A DNA stretch of 39,481 nucleotides from Chloroflexota bacterium (GTDB taxonomy: Bacteria > Chloroflexota > Dehalococcoidia > UBA2979), in contig VGNK01000004.1 in the NCBI GenBank assembly GCA_016866055.1, forward strand, positions 1 to 39,481, in the 5' to 3' direction. A program made the position numbers and the translations under genes. Positions 17,643 to 25,570 of this stretch are shown here, one piece after another (the stretch's first letter is position 1; the number at the start of each line of letters is the position of its first letter). The notes beneath the pieces are model-generated. The model saw nothing but the letters and a program-made list of their open reading frames with translations, did no database searches and was not told the origin of the DNA.

Positions 17643-18488
17643 TCACCCGGGGCGAATGCGGCCGGCCTGCTCGAGCCGAGCGAGCGCCTCCTCGGTATGG
17701 CGGGGGTGGACGACGGAGGGCGAGCCGTCGCCGCGCTCCCGGAGCTGCGACCGCAGCGCCTCCAGGTCCGCGCGCGTGTCGACGTCGGCGAGCGGCGGGA
17801 GCAGCCCGTACGAGAGCCCGGCGGCGCGCGTGAGCCGCTCCAACGTGGCGAGCACGTCGGGTCCGCTCCACGCGATCGCTGGATCGTCGAGCAGAGCGAC
17901 CGCGGGCCAGTGCATGCCGATCAGCGAGTAGGCGCCGTCCGGCGCCGATGCGGAGACCACGGCCGCGCGGCGCAGCACGCGCAGCGCGTGGTGCAGGTGC
18001 GCCGGCGTGAGCAGCGGCAGGTCGGAGCCGACGAGGATCACGGGCGCGCACCCCTCGAGCGAGAACTCCGCGGCCGCGCCGAGCAGCATGCGCAGGCTGA
18101 TGTGGCCGGTGACCTGGGCGCGCGCGTCGGCGATCGCGATGAACTCCGCGAGCTCGCCCGCGGCATCGGGCGGGTCGACGAAGAGCACCGGGTGCCAGAG
18201 CTCGGCGGTGCGCACGGCCGCCGCGACGTCGAGCAGGAACACGCGCGCCAGCTCGGCAGCCGGCTCGGCCCCCACGGACGCGTTGAGGCGCGACTTCGTC
18301 TCGCCGGCGACGGGGCGGCGGGTGAGGATGCCGACGGCCGCGCCGCGAGCGTGTATGGCTCGACGGGTGTCGCAACGGACGCCCCGGGTGCGCTTGCGCT
18401 TCGGGGCGAGAACCGAGCGACGGCGGAGGGAGCGGAGGATGGCCGGGGCGGTGCGGCTGCTCGTCGGGACGAAGAATGGCGCGTTCAA
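17643..18488 (-). CDS. DUF2064/TIGR04282-type nucleotide-sugar-like transferase
   Basis: Homology-like sequence runs from about 18350 to the stop: AAVGILTRRPVAGETKSRL (the N-terminal K-x-R-L signature), ELARVFLLDVAAAV, ILVGSDLPLLTPAHL (D-x-P metal/nucleotide motif), APDGAYSLIGMH and LADVDTRADLEAL. This GT-A-fold family is often found with radical SAM proteins and GT2 transferases, and remnants of both lie just downstream. The only initiation codon in frame is a TTG at 18488, which overlaps the divergent BNR gene by about 50 bases. The first 45 residues look non-conserved, so the true start may be lost. The acceptor substrate is unknown. Confidence 0.7.
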   Translation of the reverse strand: MNAPFFVPTSSRTAPAILRSLRRRSVLAPKRKRTRGVRCDTRRAIHARGAAVGILTRRPVAGETKSRLNASVGAEPAAELARVFLLDVAAAVRTAELWHPVLFVDPPDAAGELAEFIAIADARAQVTGHISLRMLLGAAAEFSLEGCAPVILVGSDLPLLTPAHLHHALRVLRRAAVVSASAPDGAYSLIGMHWPAVALLDDPAIAWSGPDVLATLERLTRAAGLSYGLLPPLADVDTRADLEALRSQLRERGDGSPSVVHPRHTEEALARLEQAGRIRPG

Positions 18489-19012
18489 CTACACGGCGGA
18501 CGCCGCGCGCCAGCGCTGGTCGATCTCCAAACCCGCTGGCCGCCGACGAGATGCTCAAGATGCGGATCGCCTGAACGGCCGGATCGGCTCTGGGGCCAGA
18601 CGCGCATCGGCGTCTTCCGCTCCGACGACCGCGGCGAGCGCTGGGAAGACGTGGCCGCCGGTCTGCCGTCGTTCCGGCTTCGCGATCGCGGTCTCGCAGT
18701 GCGAGCCCGACGCGGTCTACGTCGTCCCGCTCGAGTTCGAGCGTGAGAACTTCCGCGCGTGCCCCGGTCAGCTCGCCGTGTACCGGACGCTGGACGGGGG
18801 CACGAACTGGGAGCGGCTGACCGCCGGCCTCCCCGGCCCGCACGACTCCCAGAGCTTTTGCCGCGAGGGGCTCGCGACCGACGGCCTGGATCCGGAGGGC
18901 GTCTACGTGGGGACGAGCAACGGCGAGCTGTAACGAGTCTCGGCGGCGGCGACCGCCGGCGCCGGCTGCCGGGCACGCTCCCGCCGGTGCTCTCGGTGAC
19001 GCCGCGGTGTTC
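18439..19012 (+). pseudogene. BNR-repeat/exo-sialidase-like beta-propeller, fragmented
   Basis: ATG 18439 starts VRLLVGTKNGAFNYTADAA, the typical first blade of 'glycosyl hydrolase, BNR repeat' proteins. The frame then degrades. RIGVFRSDDRGERWEDVAAG appears in a second frame near 18603-18670. The original frame resumes with AIAVSQCEPDAVYVVPLEFE, AVYRTLDGGTNWERLTAGLP and GVYVGTSNGEL to a TAA at 18933. SLGGGDRRRRLPGTLPPVLS continues in another frame to about 19010. The full family is roughly twice as long, so there are deletions as well as frameshifts. The Asp-box pattern (S/T-x-D-x-G-x-x-W) is still visible twice. Confidence 0.7.
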
Positions 19013-19148
19013 TGACCTCCGGGGCGCGCCCCGCGCCTCAGTACCGGGTGGGTTGCCCATCGCGGGTACCGTGGTGCGCACGAACGCGCGCGCGCACGGC
19101 GGTGAGCCGCGGGCCCGCCCGGGGCCTGAGGCGAACGGAGCGGCCCGT

Positions 19149-19397
19149 ATGCCCCCGCGCTGGCCCTGGCGACCGCGTCGCCCGGCGGCACCGCCCCGTA
19201 GCCGGGCCGCGGTCGAGGCCGACCTCTCCGAGGCGCGCGGCGAGCTCGTGCGCACCTGGCCGACCGAGCAGCCGAGCTTCTCGCTCAACCACGCCCCCTC
19301 CGGTGCCGCGCGCGCCGCGCTCCAGCGCGTGATCCGCCTGCAGAGCGAGCTCGACGCGATCGCTGAGCTGGAGCGCGAGCGAGAGCAGGGCTCCTAG
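19149..19397 (+). CDS. Small hypothetical protein, Arg/Ala-rich, helical C-terminus
   Basis: The ORF encodes 82 residues from ATG 19149, with GGAG 8-9 bases upstream. The first 25 residues are Pro/Arg-rich (PPRWPWRPRRPAAPPR). Residues about 27-82 look like amphipathic helices ending in LQSELDAIAELEREREQGS, a short coiled-coil pattern. It overlaps on the opposite strand the 3' end of the radical SAM remnant. I do not recognise a family. The composition differs from frame shadows (a hydrophobic-acidic heptad pattern), which favours a real gene, but support is limited. Confidence 0.4.
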   Translation: MPPRWPWRPRRPAAPPRSRAAVEADLSEARGELVRTWPTEQPSFSLNHAPSGAARAALQRVIRLQSELDAIAELEREREQGS

Positions 19398-20230
19398 GCG
19401 CGAGCGCGACCGCCTCGCCGCGGCCGCGAGTCGACCCCGCCCGCCGGCTCGCCGAGCACGGGCAGCGCGTCGACCGCCCGCCCCCGGCGCCGCGCCCGCT
19501 GCGCGAAGAACTCGTCGCATCAGAGGCAGACGGACCCGAGCTCGCGGATGCGCCGCCGCGCGTGCTCGCGGTCGAAGCCGTCCGCGAGCCCCGTCGCCTC
19601 GGGATCGCCCGCGTTCAGCGCGCGCCAGACGGGGTCCGCGCTGTGCCGGTCGAGGATCGCCGCGAGGGGCTCCGCCGCGACGTCGCCGAGCGGCTCCACC
19701 GTGCCCCGGCAGCACGGGTACGCCGTCGTCAGCTGGATCGCGATCTCCTGCATCGACGAGCCGTCGTCGAGGAAGCCGAGCGCGCCCGACCAGCGGTTGC
19801 AGCAGTTGTGCTCGGGCAGCAGCCGCGCGAGCCCGTGCTTCATCGCGCGGCCGCGGAGCCAGATCTCGCCGACCCAGAGCTCCGGGTTCGTGCCCCAGAT
19901 CGAGTAGTCGGCGATGCGCTGGCGCGCGCCCGGCGAGGTGCCCGGGTCCCCAACGCTGCGCTCGACGACGCCGTGCGCGTCGAAGCGCGCGCGCAGCGCG
20001 TCGTCCTGCCCGGCCGGCTGCGGATGGAACCGGTCGTAGGAGGCGACCGAGACGTAATCGACGCCCGCGTCGAGCAGCGCCGCGAGCGTGGGGCCGTCGA
20101 GGCGGTTACCGTTCGTTTGCACAGCGAGCCGCGCATGCGGGTAGCGCGCGCGCCCTGCGCGCAGGAGGTCGAGCAGCAGCGGCAACTCCACCGGCGGCTC
20201 GCCGCCCGAGAGGATGAAGCGGTTGGTGCG
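19394..20230 (-). pseudogene. Radical SAM protein, N-terminally truncated, with in-frame TGA near the C-terminus
   Basis: The frame starts inside the radical SAM core with TNRFILSGGEPPVELPLLL (GGEP motif), then ARLAVQTNGNRLDG and VDYVSVASYDRFHP. Later Cys-bearing segments are PEHNCCNRW and TAYPCCRGTVEPLG, which resemble SPASM-like auxiliary-cluster ligands. The CxxxCxxC cluster motif that must precede GGEP is absent: the sequence instead runs into a GT2 fragment at about 20232. Near the end it reads GSVCL-TGA-CDEFFAQRA (TGA at 19522-19520) and stays open for 41 more codons to a TAG at 19396-19394. A C-L-x-C pair therefore straddles the TGA. Deletion of the N-terminus makes a functional enzyme unlikely. 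Confidence 0.68.
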
Positions 20231-20233
20231 CTA

Positions 20234-20423
20234 GCGCGCGCCGCAGCGACCCGCGCGCCCGCCGCCTCGCCCGCGCCCACCGTGCCGTCCTCCGAGCCGC
20301 CGTCGACGACGATCACCTCGTCCGCGCCGGCGCGCCACGCGTTGCGCACGGCCCTGCCGACCGTCCCGTCCTCGCTCAGCGCGGGATGATCACGGAGAGC
20401 GCGGCCCACTCTCGCACCTGCAT
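20234..20423 (-). pseudogene. GT2 glycosyltransferase (TIGR04283-type) N-terminal fragment
   Basis: ATG 20423 reads MQVREWAALSVIIP, then a frameshift leads into ALSEDGTVGRAVRNAWRAG, ADEVIVVDGGSEDGTV and GEAAGARVAAA. This is the N-terminal nucleotide-binding half of a GT-A family 2 glycosyltransferase: SVIIPALNE and VVDGGSxDGT are its hallmarks. After about 60 residues it is joined directly to the middle of the radical SAM gene, so the rest of the transferase has been deleted. Confidence 0.7.
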
Positions 20424-20499
20424 GCCGTGGAGCGTACCGCCCGGCGAGCCGGCGGGCCGTGCGCGCGCCTACGCCGGGGTCCGGGGTACGCTCGCCCGC

Positions 20500-21228
20500 A
20501 TGTTCGCGGACTGGCCCCCGGCGGACACGCTTCCGCGACGCGTCTGGCGCGCGTCGGACCTCGCGCTGGGCGTCTCCGTGCTGCTCGTGGTGTTCCTGCT
20601 CGCGCTCGCCGTCGCCGTCGGCCGGGTCTTCCTCGTGGACGCGCCCGAGGACACCGCGACCGTCCCAGGCGCGCTGATCACGCTCGCGTTTGAGCTCGTG
20701 CTCGGGGGGATCGTCGTCTACCTCGCGCTGCGCCGGCGCGTGCCGTGGCGGGCGCTCGGCTTCCGGCCGCCGGAGGGCGCTCTCGTCGTCGGCGCGGTCG
20801 TCGCGGCGTACGCGGCCATCCTCGTCTACCAGGGCCTGCTCGCGGCGGCCGAGGTGCTCGGCGTGGACGCCTCCGGGCTCCGCCGCGGGAATCCGCTCCC
20901 CGCCGACCGCGAGACCGCGCTCTTCACGTGGGCGGTGCTCGGGATCGCGGTCGTGGCGGTGGCGCCGGTGGCGGAGGAGCTCTTCTTCCGCGCGCTGATC
21001 TTTCGCGCCACCGCCGGCTGGGTCTCGGTGCCGGCCGCCTACGCGATCAGCGGGGTCTCCTTCGGCCTCTTCCACCTGAACCCGAGCGTGATCGTGCCGT
21101 TCTCCGCGATCGGCGCGATCTTCGCGTGGGCCTACTGGCGGTCGAAGTCGCTCTGGACGGCAATCGCCGCGCACGCGATCGTGAACGCGACGAGCCTCTT
21201 CTTCACGGTCGTGGAGGCGTTCCGGTGA
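20500..21228 (+). CDS. CPBP-family (CAAX/Abi) intramembrane metalloprotease
   Basis: The protein has 242 residues with about seven hydrophobic segments. The family motifs are in order: [16 protein letters not shown] (EExxxR, near residue 165), [16 protein letters not shown] (FxxxH), and [15 protein letters not shown] (HxxxN). These are the glutamates and histidines of the glutamic-type intramembrane protease site. ATG 20500 is the natural start; an in-frame ATG at 20386 adds a non-conserved arm overlapping the GT2 remnant. Its stop overlaps the trpA GTG by 4 bases, so it leads the trpA-aroH-aroF unit. The substrate is unknown. Confidence 0.87.
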   Translation: MFADWPPADTLPRRVWRASDLALGVSVLLVVFLLALAVAVGRVFLVDAPEDTATVPGALITLAFELVLGGIVVYLALRRRVPWRALGFRPPEGALVVGAVVAAYAAILVYQGLLAAAEVLGVDASGLRRGNPLPADRETALFTWAVLGIAVVAVAPVAEELFFRALIFRATAGWVSVPAAYAISGVSFGLFHLNPSVIVPFSAIGAIFAWAYWRSKSLWTAIAAHAIVNATSLFFTVVEAFR

Positions 21229-22043
21229 CCGACCGCATCGCCGAGATGTTCGCGCGCACGCGCGCTCAGGGGCGCCCGGCGGTGATCGTCTTCGCGCCGG
21301 CCGGCTGGCCCGAGATCGACGCCACCGTGGAGATCGTGGAGGCGGCGCTGGCGGGCGGGGCGGACGCCTTCGAACTGGGGATGCCGTTCAGCGACCCGCT
21401 GGCCGACGGGGTGACGAACCAGGCGGCCTACCAGCAGGCGCTCGCGCAGGGGACGACGCCGCGCACGGTGCTCGAGGCGGCGGCGGCGCTGCGCGCCCGG
21501 GGGGTTCGCGCCCCCCTGCTCATCATGGGATACTTCAACCCCCTGCTCGCGTACGGCGTGGGCAGGTTCGCGCGGGACGCGGTCGACGCCGGCGTCGATG
21601 GGCTGATCGTCGTCGACCTGCCGCCCGGCGAGGCGGCGGAGCTCGAGGGGCCGGCGCGGGCGGCGGGGCTGCACCTCGTCTACCTGCTGGCACCGACCTC
21701 CACCGGGGCGCGCATCCGCGCGGTCGCGGAGCACGCCGGCGGGTTCATCTACTGCGTGAGCGTCACCGGCGTCACCGGCGCTCGCCAGGAGCTCCCGGAG
21801 GAGCTGACCGAGTTCCTCGGGCGCGTGCGGGCGGTCACGGACCTCCCGCTCGCCGTCGGCTTCGGGATCTCGACGCGACGCCACGTGGAGGCCGTCGGGG
21901 CCGTCGCCGACGGGGTCGTCATCGGCAGCGCGTTCGTGCGGACCATCGCGGACGCGCCAGTGGGGGAGCGCACGGAGCGCATCCGCGCCTTCCTGGGGGA
22001 GCTCACCGGTCGTGAACCCGGTCGCATCCCGATGGCCGACTGA
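21225..22043 (+). CDS. trpA: Tryptophan synthase alpha chain
   Basis: The enzyme cleaves indole-3-glycerol phosphate to indole, passed to Trp[18 protein letters not shown] contains the catalytic Glu (near residue 50) and Asp. [50 protein letters not shown] and LAVGFGIST are all typical, including the phosphate-binding loops. The strand-1 region reads [10 protein letters not shown] in place of the common ...TAGDPD. The length of 272 residues is normal. GTG 21225 overlaps the CPBP protease stop. It is separated from trpB by about 5.8 kb of mostly damaged genes. Confidence 0.95.
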   Translation: MTDRIAEMFARTRAQGRPAVIVFAPAGWPEIDATVEIVEAALAGGADAFELGMPFSDPLADGVTNQAAYQQALAQGTTPRTVLEAAAALRARGVRAPLLIMGYFNPLLAYGVGRFARDAVDAGVDGLIVVDLPPGEAAELEGPARAAGLHLVYLLAPTSTGARIRAVAEHAGGFIYCVSVTGVTGARQELPEELTEFLGRVRAVTDLPLAVGFGISTRRHVEAVGAVADGVVIGSAFVRTIADAPVGERTERIRAFLGELTGREPGRIPMAD

Positions 22044-22058
22044 GCGGCGGACGCTCAG

Positions 22059-22085
22059 CGGCTCCGCGTCGGACACGCGGAGCCG
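22059..22085 (+). terminator. Perfect 11-bp hairpin after trpA
   Basis: Bases 22059-22069 pair exactly with 22075-22085 around a 5-base loop, 15 bases after the trpA stop. No T-run follows, so intrinsic termination is doubtful. Between here and aroH (22210) I see no clear promoter. Confidence 0.45.
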
Positions 22086-22209
22086 AACGCGGCCAGGCGG
22101 CTGGGCTGCGGCCGGTCCGTTTGGCTCGTGACCCCGTGGCCCCGGCGCGGCGCAGTGCCGCCGCCCGTGGGCCGGCATCGAGCGTGATCGAACGGAGCCC
22201 TGCAGGAAG

Positions 22210-22596
22210 ATGCTGGTTCGAGGGATCCGAGGCGCGACCACCGTCCCCGCCAACACGCGCGAGGACATCCTGCGCGCGGCGCACGAGCTGCTCGACGCGA
22301 TCGTGCGCGTCAACGAGATCGAGCACGACCACGTGGCCTCGATCATCTTCACGACCACGCCGGACCTGAACGCCGAGTTCCCGGCCGTCGCCGCGCGCGA
22401 GGCCGGGTGGACCGACGTGGCGCTCGAGTGCATGCACGAGATGAACGTCCCCGGGAGCTTGGCGCGGTGCCTGCGCATCCTCATGCACGTCAACACCAAC
22501 CGTGCCCCGGGTGAGATCAAGCACGTCTACCTGCACGGCGCCCGCGTGCTGCGGCGCGACCTCGTGGGGGACGGGATCACGGAGGCCAGCCAGTGA
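22210..22596 (+). CDS. aroH: Chorismate mutase, AroH type
   Basis: The enzyme rearranges chorismate to prephenate, feeding TyrA. It belongs to the trimeric Bacillus AroH class: RGIRGATTVPANTREDIL is the family start with the active-site Arg, followed by SIIFTTTPDLNAEFPAVAAR, WTDVALECMHEMNVPGSL (active-site Glu) and RCLRILMHVNT. The length is 128 residues. ATG 22210 has AGGAAG directly upstream. It overlaps aroF by 4 bases, so mutase and DAHP synthase are coupled, as in many Gram-positive relatives where they are fused or adjacent. Confidence 0.95.
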   Translation: MLVRGIRGATTVPANTREDILRAAHELLDAIVRVNEIEHDHVASIIFTTTPDLNAEFPAVAAREAGWTDVALECMHEMNVPGSLARCLRILMHVNTNRAPGEIKHVYLHGARVLRRDLVGDGITEASQ

Positions 22597-23642
22597 TCGT
22601 GATCATGAAGATGGATCACACCGCCGAGCATCGCGCGGCGGTAGTCCAGCGCATCACCGAGCTCGGGCTCACGGCGCAGCCCATCTACGGCGAGACCCGC
22701 ACGGTGATCGCGGTGCTCGGGCCGGTCGTGCCCGAGATGCGCGACGAGCTCGCCACGATCGACGGCGTCGACGAGGTGCTGCGCGTCTCGAAGCCGTACA
22801 AGCTTTCGAACCGCGAGGTGCACCAGGACGACACCGTGATCGAGGTCGGGCGCGGCGTGCGCGTCGGCGGCGGACACCCGGTGTTCATCGCCGGGCCGTG
22901 CGCCATCGAGTCGATGGAGCAGCTCCGCGCGTCGGCGGAGGGCGTGAAGGCGGCGGGCGCGCACATCCTGCGCGGGGGCGCGTTCAAGCCCCGCAGCTCG
23001 CCCTACTCGTTCCAGGGCCTCGGCGTCGCCGGGCTGACGATGCTGCGCGAGGTCGGCGACGACCTCGGGATGCCGACGATCACGGAGCTGCTCTCGGTGC
23101 GCGACGTCGAGGCGGTCGCGGAACACGCCGACATCCTGCAGATCGGCGCGCGCAACATGTCGAACTTCGTGTTGCTCTCGGAGGCGGGGAAGACCGGCAA
23201 GCCGGTGATGCTCAAGCGCGGGCTCGCGAGCACGATCGAGGAGTGGCTGCTCGCCGCCGACTACATCCTCAACGAGGGCAACCCGAACGTGATCCTCTGT
23301 GAGCGCGGCATCCGCACGTTCGAGACGGCGACGCGCAACACGCTCGACCTCAACGCGGTGGCGCTCGGTAAGCGGCTCAGCCATCTCCCGATCATCGCAG
23401 ACCCGTCGCACGGGACGGGGAAGTGGTACCTGGTGCGGCCGATGTCCATGGGCGCGATCGCGGTCGGCGCCGACGGGCTGATGATCGAGGTGCACCCGAG
23501 CCCCGATCACGCGCTCTCGGACGGGGCGCAGTCGCTCACGCCGGCGAACTTCGCTGCGCTCGCCGAGCAGGCGCGCGCGCTGGCGGCCGCGATGGCGCGG
23601 CCGTTCGCGAGCGCCCCCGGCGCGCCGGTGGCGGCCGGGTAG
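22593..23642 (+). CDS. aroF: 3-deoxy-7-phosphoheptulonate (DAHP) synthase, type I-beta
   Basis: The enzyme condenses PEP and erythrose-4-phosphate, the first shikimate step. Residues 1-70 form the ferredoxin-like regulatory domain (VIVIMKMDHTAEHRAAVV, ELGLTAQPIYGETRTVIAV) that confers Tyr/Phe inhibition in Thermotoga-type enzymes. The barrel begins VFIAGPCAIESMEQL (metal Cys) and has LRGGAFKPRSSPYSFQGLG, QIGARNMSNF, VMLKRGLAST, ADPSHGTGKW (metal His) and MIEVHPSPDHALSDG (metal Glu/Asp). It has 349 residues. GTG 22593 overlaps the aroH stop. The gene symbol varies among genomes (aroF/aroG). Confidence 0.95.
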   Translation: MIVIMKMDHTAEHRAAVVQRITELGLTAQPIYGETRTVIAVLGPVVPEMRDELATIDGVDEVLRVSKPYKLSNREVHQDDTVIEVGRGVRVGGGHPVFIAGPCAIESMEQLRASAEGVKAAGAHILRGGAFKPRSSPYSFQGLGVAGLTMLREVGDDLGMPTITELLSVRDVEAVAEHADILQIGARNMSNFVLLSEAGKTGKPVMLKRGLASTIEEWLLAADYILNEGNPNVILCERGIRTFETATRNTLDLNAVALGKRLSHLPIIADPSHGTGKWYLVRPMSMGAIAVGADGLMIEVHPSPDHALSDGAQSLTPANFAALAEQARALAAAMARPFASAPGAPVAAG

Positions 23643-23664
23643 CCGCGCGAGGGGCCGAGCGAGC

Positions 23665-24528
23665 GTGACGATGCACGAGCGCGACGCGCGAGCCGCGGCG
23701 ACCGGTCCCGGCGCAGGCGACGCTCGCGATCGTGACGACGCGCCGGAGCCGGGCACGGGGCTGCGGGTCGCGCTGCCGGTGTTCGCCGGGCCGCTCGACC
23801 TGCTGCTTCACCTGATCGAGCGCGACGAGCTCGACATCACCACCGTCTCGCTCTTGCAGGTCACCGAGCAGTACCTGCGGCAGCTGCGGGCGAGCGAGCA
23901 GATCAACATGGCGGCGCTCGCCGACTTCATCGCGGTGGGCGCGCGCCTGCTGCTGCTGAAGTCGCGCGCGCTGCTCCCGCGCGACGAGGCGCCGCCGCTC
24001 GACGAGGACGGCGGCGACGACGCCCGCCGCCTGGTCGACGCGCTGCGGGAGTACCGCCGCTTCAAGGAGGCGGCGGAGTACCTGCGCGGTCGCGACGGAG
24101 GCCACGTCTCCTATCAGCGGCAGGCGACCCCGCCGCGCGTCACGCTGCCGACGGGCCTCGACCGCGTCACGCTCGACTCGCTCACGGAGCTGATCCGCGA
24201 CGTGCTCTCGCGCCTCCCCTCGCAGGAGGACTTCCCCGAGGTGCAGCGGGAGCCGGTGCGGCTGCGCGATCGGATCTCGCGGCTCGTCGAAGCGCTCGAG
24301 GCGAGCGGGCGCACCTCGTTCCGCCGGTTGATCGAGTCGGCGACCTCCCGCACGGTGGTGATCGTCGACTTCCTCGCTGTGCTCGAGCTGATCAAGTCAC
24401 GCTACCTCGAGGCGGGGCAGTCCGAGGCCTTCGGCGACATCGACCTCGTGCGGCGGGAGGGCGCGGTGGCGCCCGACGCGGAGCTGCTCGCGGAGGATGC
24501 GATCGCCGAGGGGGACCGCGATGCGTAG
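23665..24528 (+). CDS. scpA: Segregation and condensation protein A
   Basis: This is the kleisin subunit of the bacterial SMC condensin. FAGPLDLLLHLIERDELDI is the hallmark N-terminal SMC-binding region (near residue 40). DFIAVGARLLLLKSRALLP and LVDALREYRRFKEAAEYL follow, and the C-terminal winged-helix region reads RTVVIVDFLAVLELIKSRYL. The length of 287 residues is normal; the first 30 residues are charged and not conserved. GTG 23665 or ATG 23671 may start translation. The usual partner scpB does not follow; ribF comes 121 bases later. Confidence 0.92.
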   Translation: MTMHERDARAAATGPGAGDARDRDDAPEPGTGLRVALPVFAGPLDLLLHLIERDELDITTVSLLQVTEQYLRQLRASEQINMAALADFIAVGARLLLLKSRALLPRDEAPPLDEDGGDDARRLVDALREYRRFKEAAEYLRGRDGGHVSYQRQATPPRVTLPTGLDRVTLDSLTELIRDVLSRLPSQEDFPEVQREPVRLRDRISRLVEALEASGRTSFRRLIESATSRTVVIVDFLAVLELIKSRYLEAGQSEAFGDIDLVRREGAVAPDAELLAEDAIAEGDRDA

Positions 24529-24649
24529 CGCGGCCCCCGGTCTCGCGGAGGTGGTCCGCGGGGGGCCCGGCCCGCCCGGCGGGCGATGGTAGGATGGCGG
24601 GTGGCACTCAGACGCGACAGCGCTGGCGCCGAGAAGGGACCCCACCCCC

Positions 24650-25570
24650 GTGCTACTCGTCCGTGAGGAGCTGCGCCGGAGCGCGACGCCCGGCGCGCAT
24701 GCGCTGTCGATCGGCGTCTTCGACGGCGTCCACGAGGGCCACCGGATGCTCGTCGAGCGCCTCAGCCGGGAGGCACAGGCCCGCGGGCTCGGCACCGGCA
24801 TCATCACCTTCCACCCGCACCCGGTCACCGTCGTCCGCCCCGACATCCCGTTTTCGTACCTGGAGTCGCTCGAACAGCGCGTGGAGCTGCTGCGCGCGCT
24901 CGGCGTCGGCTTCGTCTCCGTGCTGCAGTTCACCTCGGAGCTCCAGCAGGTCTCCGCGTACGACTTCGTGCGCATTCTCGTGGAGGAGACGCAGATGCGG
25001 CTCCTCGTCGTCGGCGAGGACTTCCACCTTGGGCGCGGGCGCGAAGGAGACGTCGAGCGACTCTCCGGCTTCGGGCGTGAGCTGGGCTTCGAGGTGATCG
25101 CGCTGCGGCTGCTCGAGAGCGCCGACGAGCGCGTCTCATCGACGCGCGTGCGCAACGCGCTCGCGCAGGGGGAGATGGCGCTCGTTGCCTTGCTGCTCGG
25201 GCGGCCGTTCTCGCTGCGCGGGCCGGTGCTGCGCGGCGACGGCCGCGGCCGCACCATCGGCTTCCCCACGCTCAACGTCGGCGTGAGCGCCGACCGCGCC
25301 CTGCCGCCGAACGGCGTCTACGTGACGCGCGCCGAGATCGGGGAGACGCGCTACCAGGCCGTCACGAACATCGGCACGCAGCCGACGTTCGACGGTTCCG
25401 ACCGCCGGCTCGAGACGCACCTGCTCGACTTCGAGGGCGACCTCTACGGCCAGGTCGCGCGCGTCGAGCTGCTGCACCGGCTGCGCGAGGAGCGGAAGTT
25501 CTCGGGCGTCGACGAGCTCGTCGCGCAGATCCGCCGCGACGTGCAGGCCGCGCGGGAATGGTTCGCATGA
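24650..25570 (+). CDS. ribF: Bifunctional riboflavin kinase/FAD synthetase
   Basis: The enzyme makes FMN from riboflavin and FAD from FMN. The N-terminal nucleotidyltransferase half has IGVFDGVHEGHRMLV (HxGH-like), TFHPHP, VVGEDFHLGRGREGD and SSTRVRNALAQG. The C-terminal kinase half has GRGRTIGFPTLNVG, NGVYVTRAEI, NIGTQPTF and ETHLLDFEGDLYG. The length of 306 residues is usual. GTG 24650 lies downstream of GAGAAGGGA, with long spacing. A TAGGAT at 24590-24595 could be a -10 box without a clear -35. The TGA overlaps the tyrS ATG. Confidence 0.95.
   Translation: MLLVREELRRSATPGAHALSIGVFDGVHEGHRMLVERLSREAQARGLGTGIITFHPHPVTVVRPDIPFSYLESLEQRVELLRALGVGFVSVLQFTSELQQVSAYDFVRILVEETQMRLLVVGEDFHLGRGREGDVERLSGFGRELGFEVIALRLLESADERVSSTRVRNALAQGEMALVALLLGRPFSLRGPVLRGDGRGRTIGFPTLNVGVSADRALPPNGVYVTRAEIGETRYQAVTNIGTQPTFDGSDRRLETHLLDFEGDLYGQVARVELLHRLREERKFSGVDELVAQIRRDVQAAREWFA

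Noticed and set aside
18439-18488. Functional overlap of two divergent genes at their 5' ends
   Set aside because: The DUF2064 frame has only a TTG start here and its conserved part begins near 18350, so the overlap is probably an artefact of a lost start.
24528-24650. Separate promoter for ribF (TAGGAT at 24590-24595)
   Set aside because: No -35 box lies at 16-18 bases and GC-rich sequence gives such hexamers often; kept only as a remark in the ribF entry.
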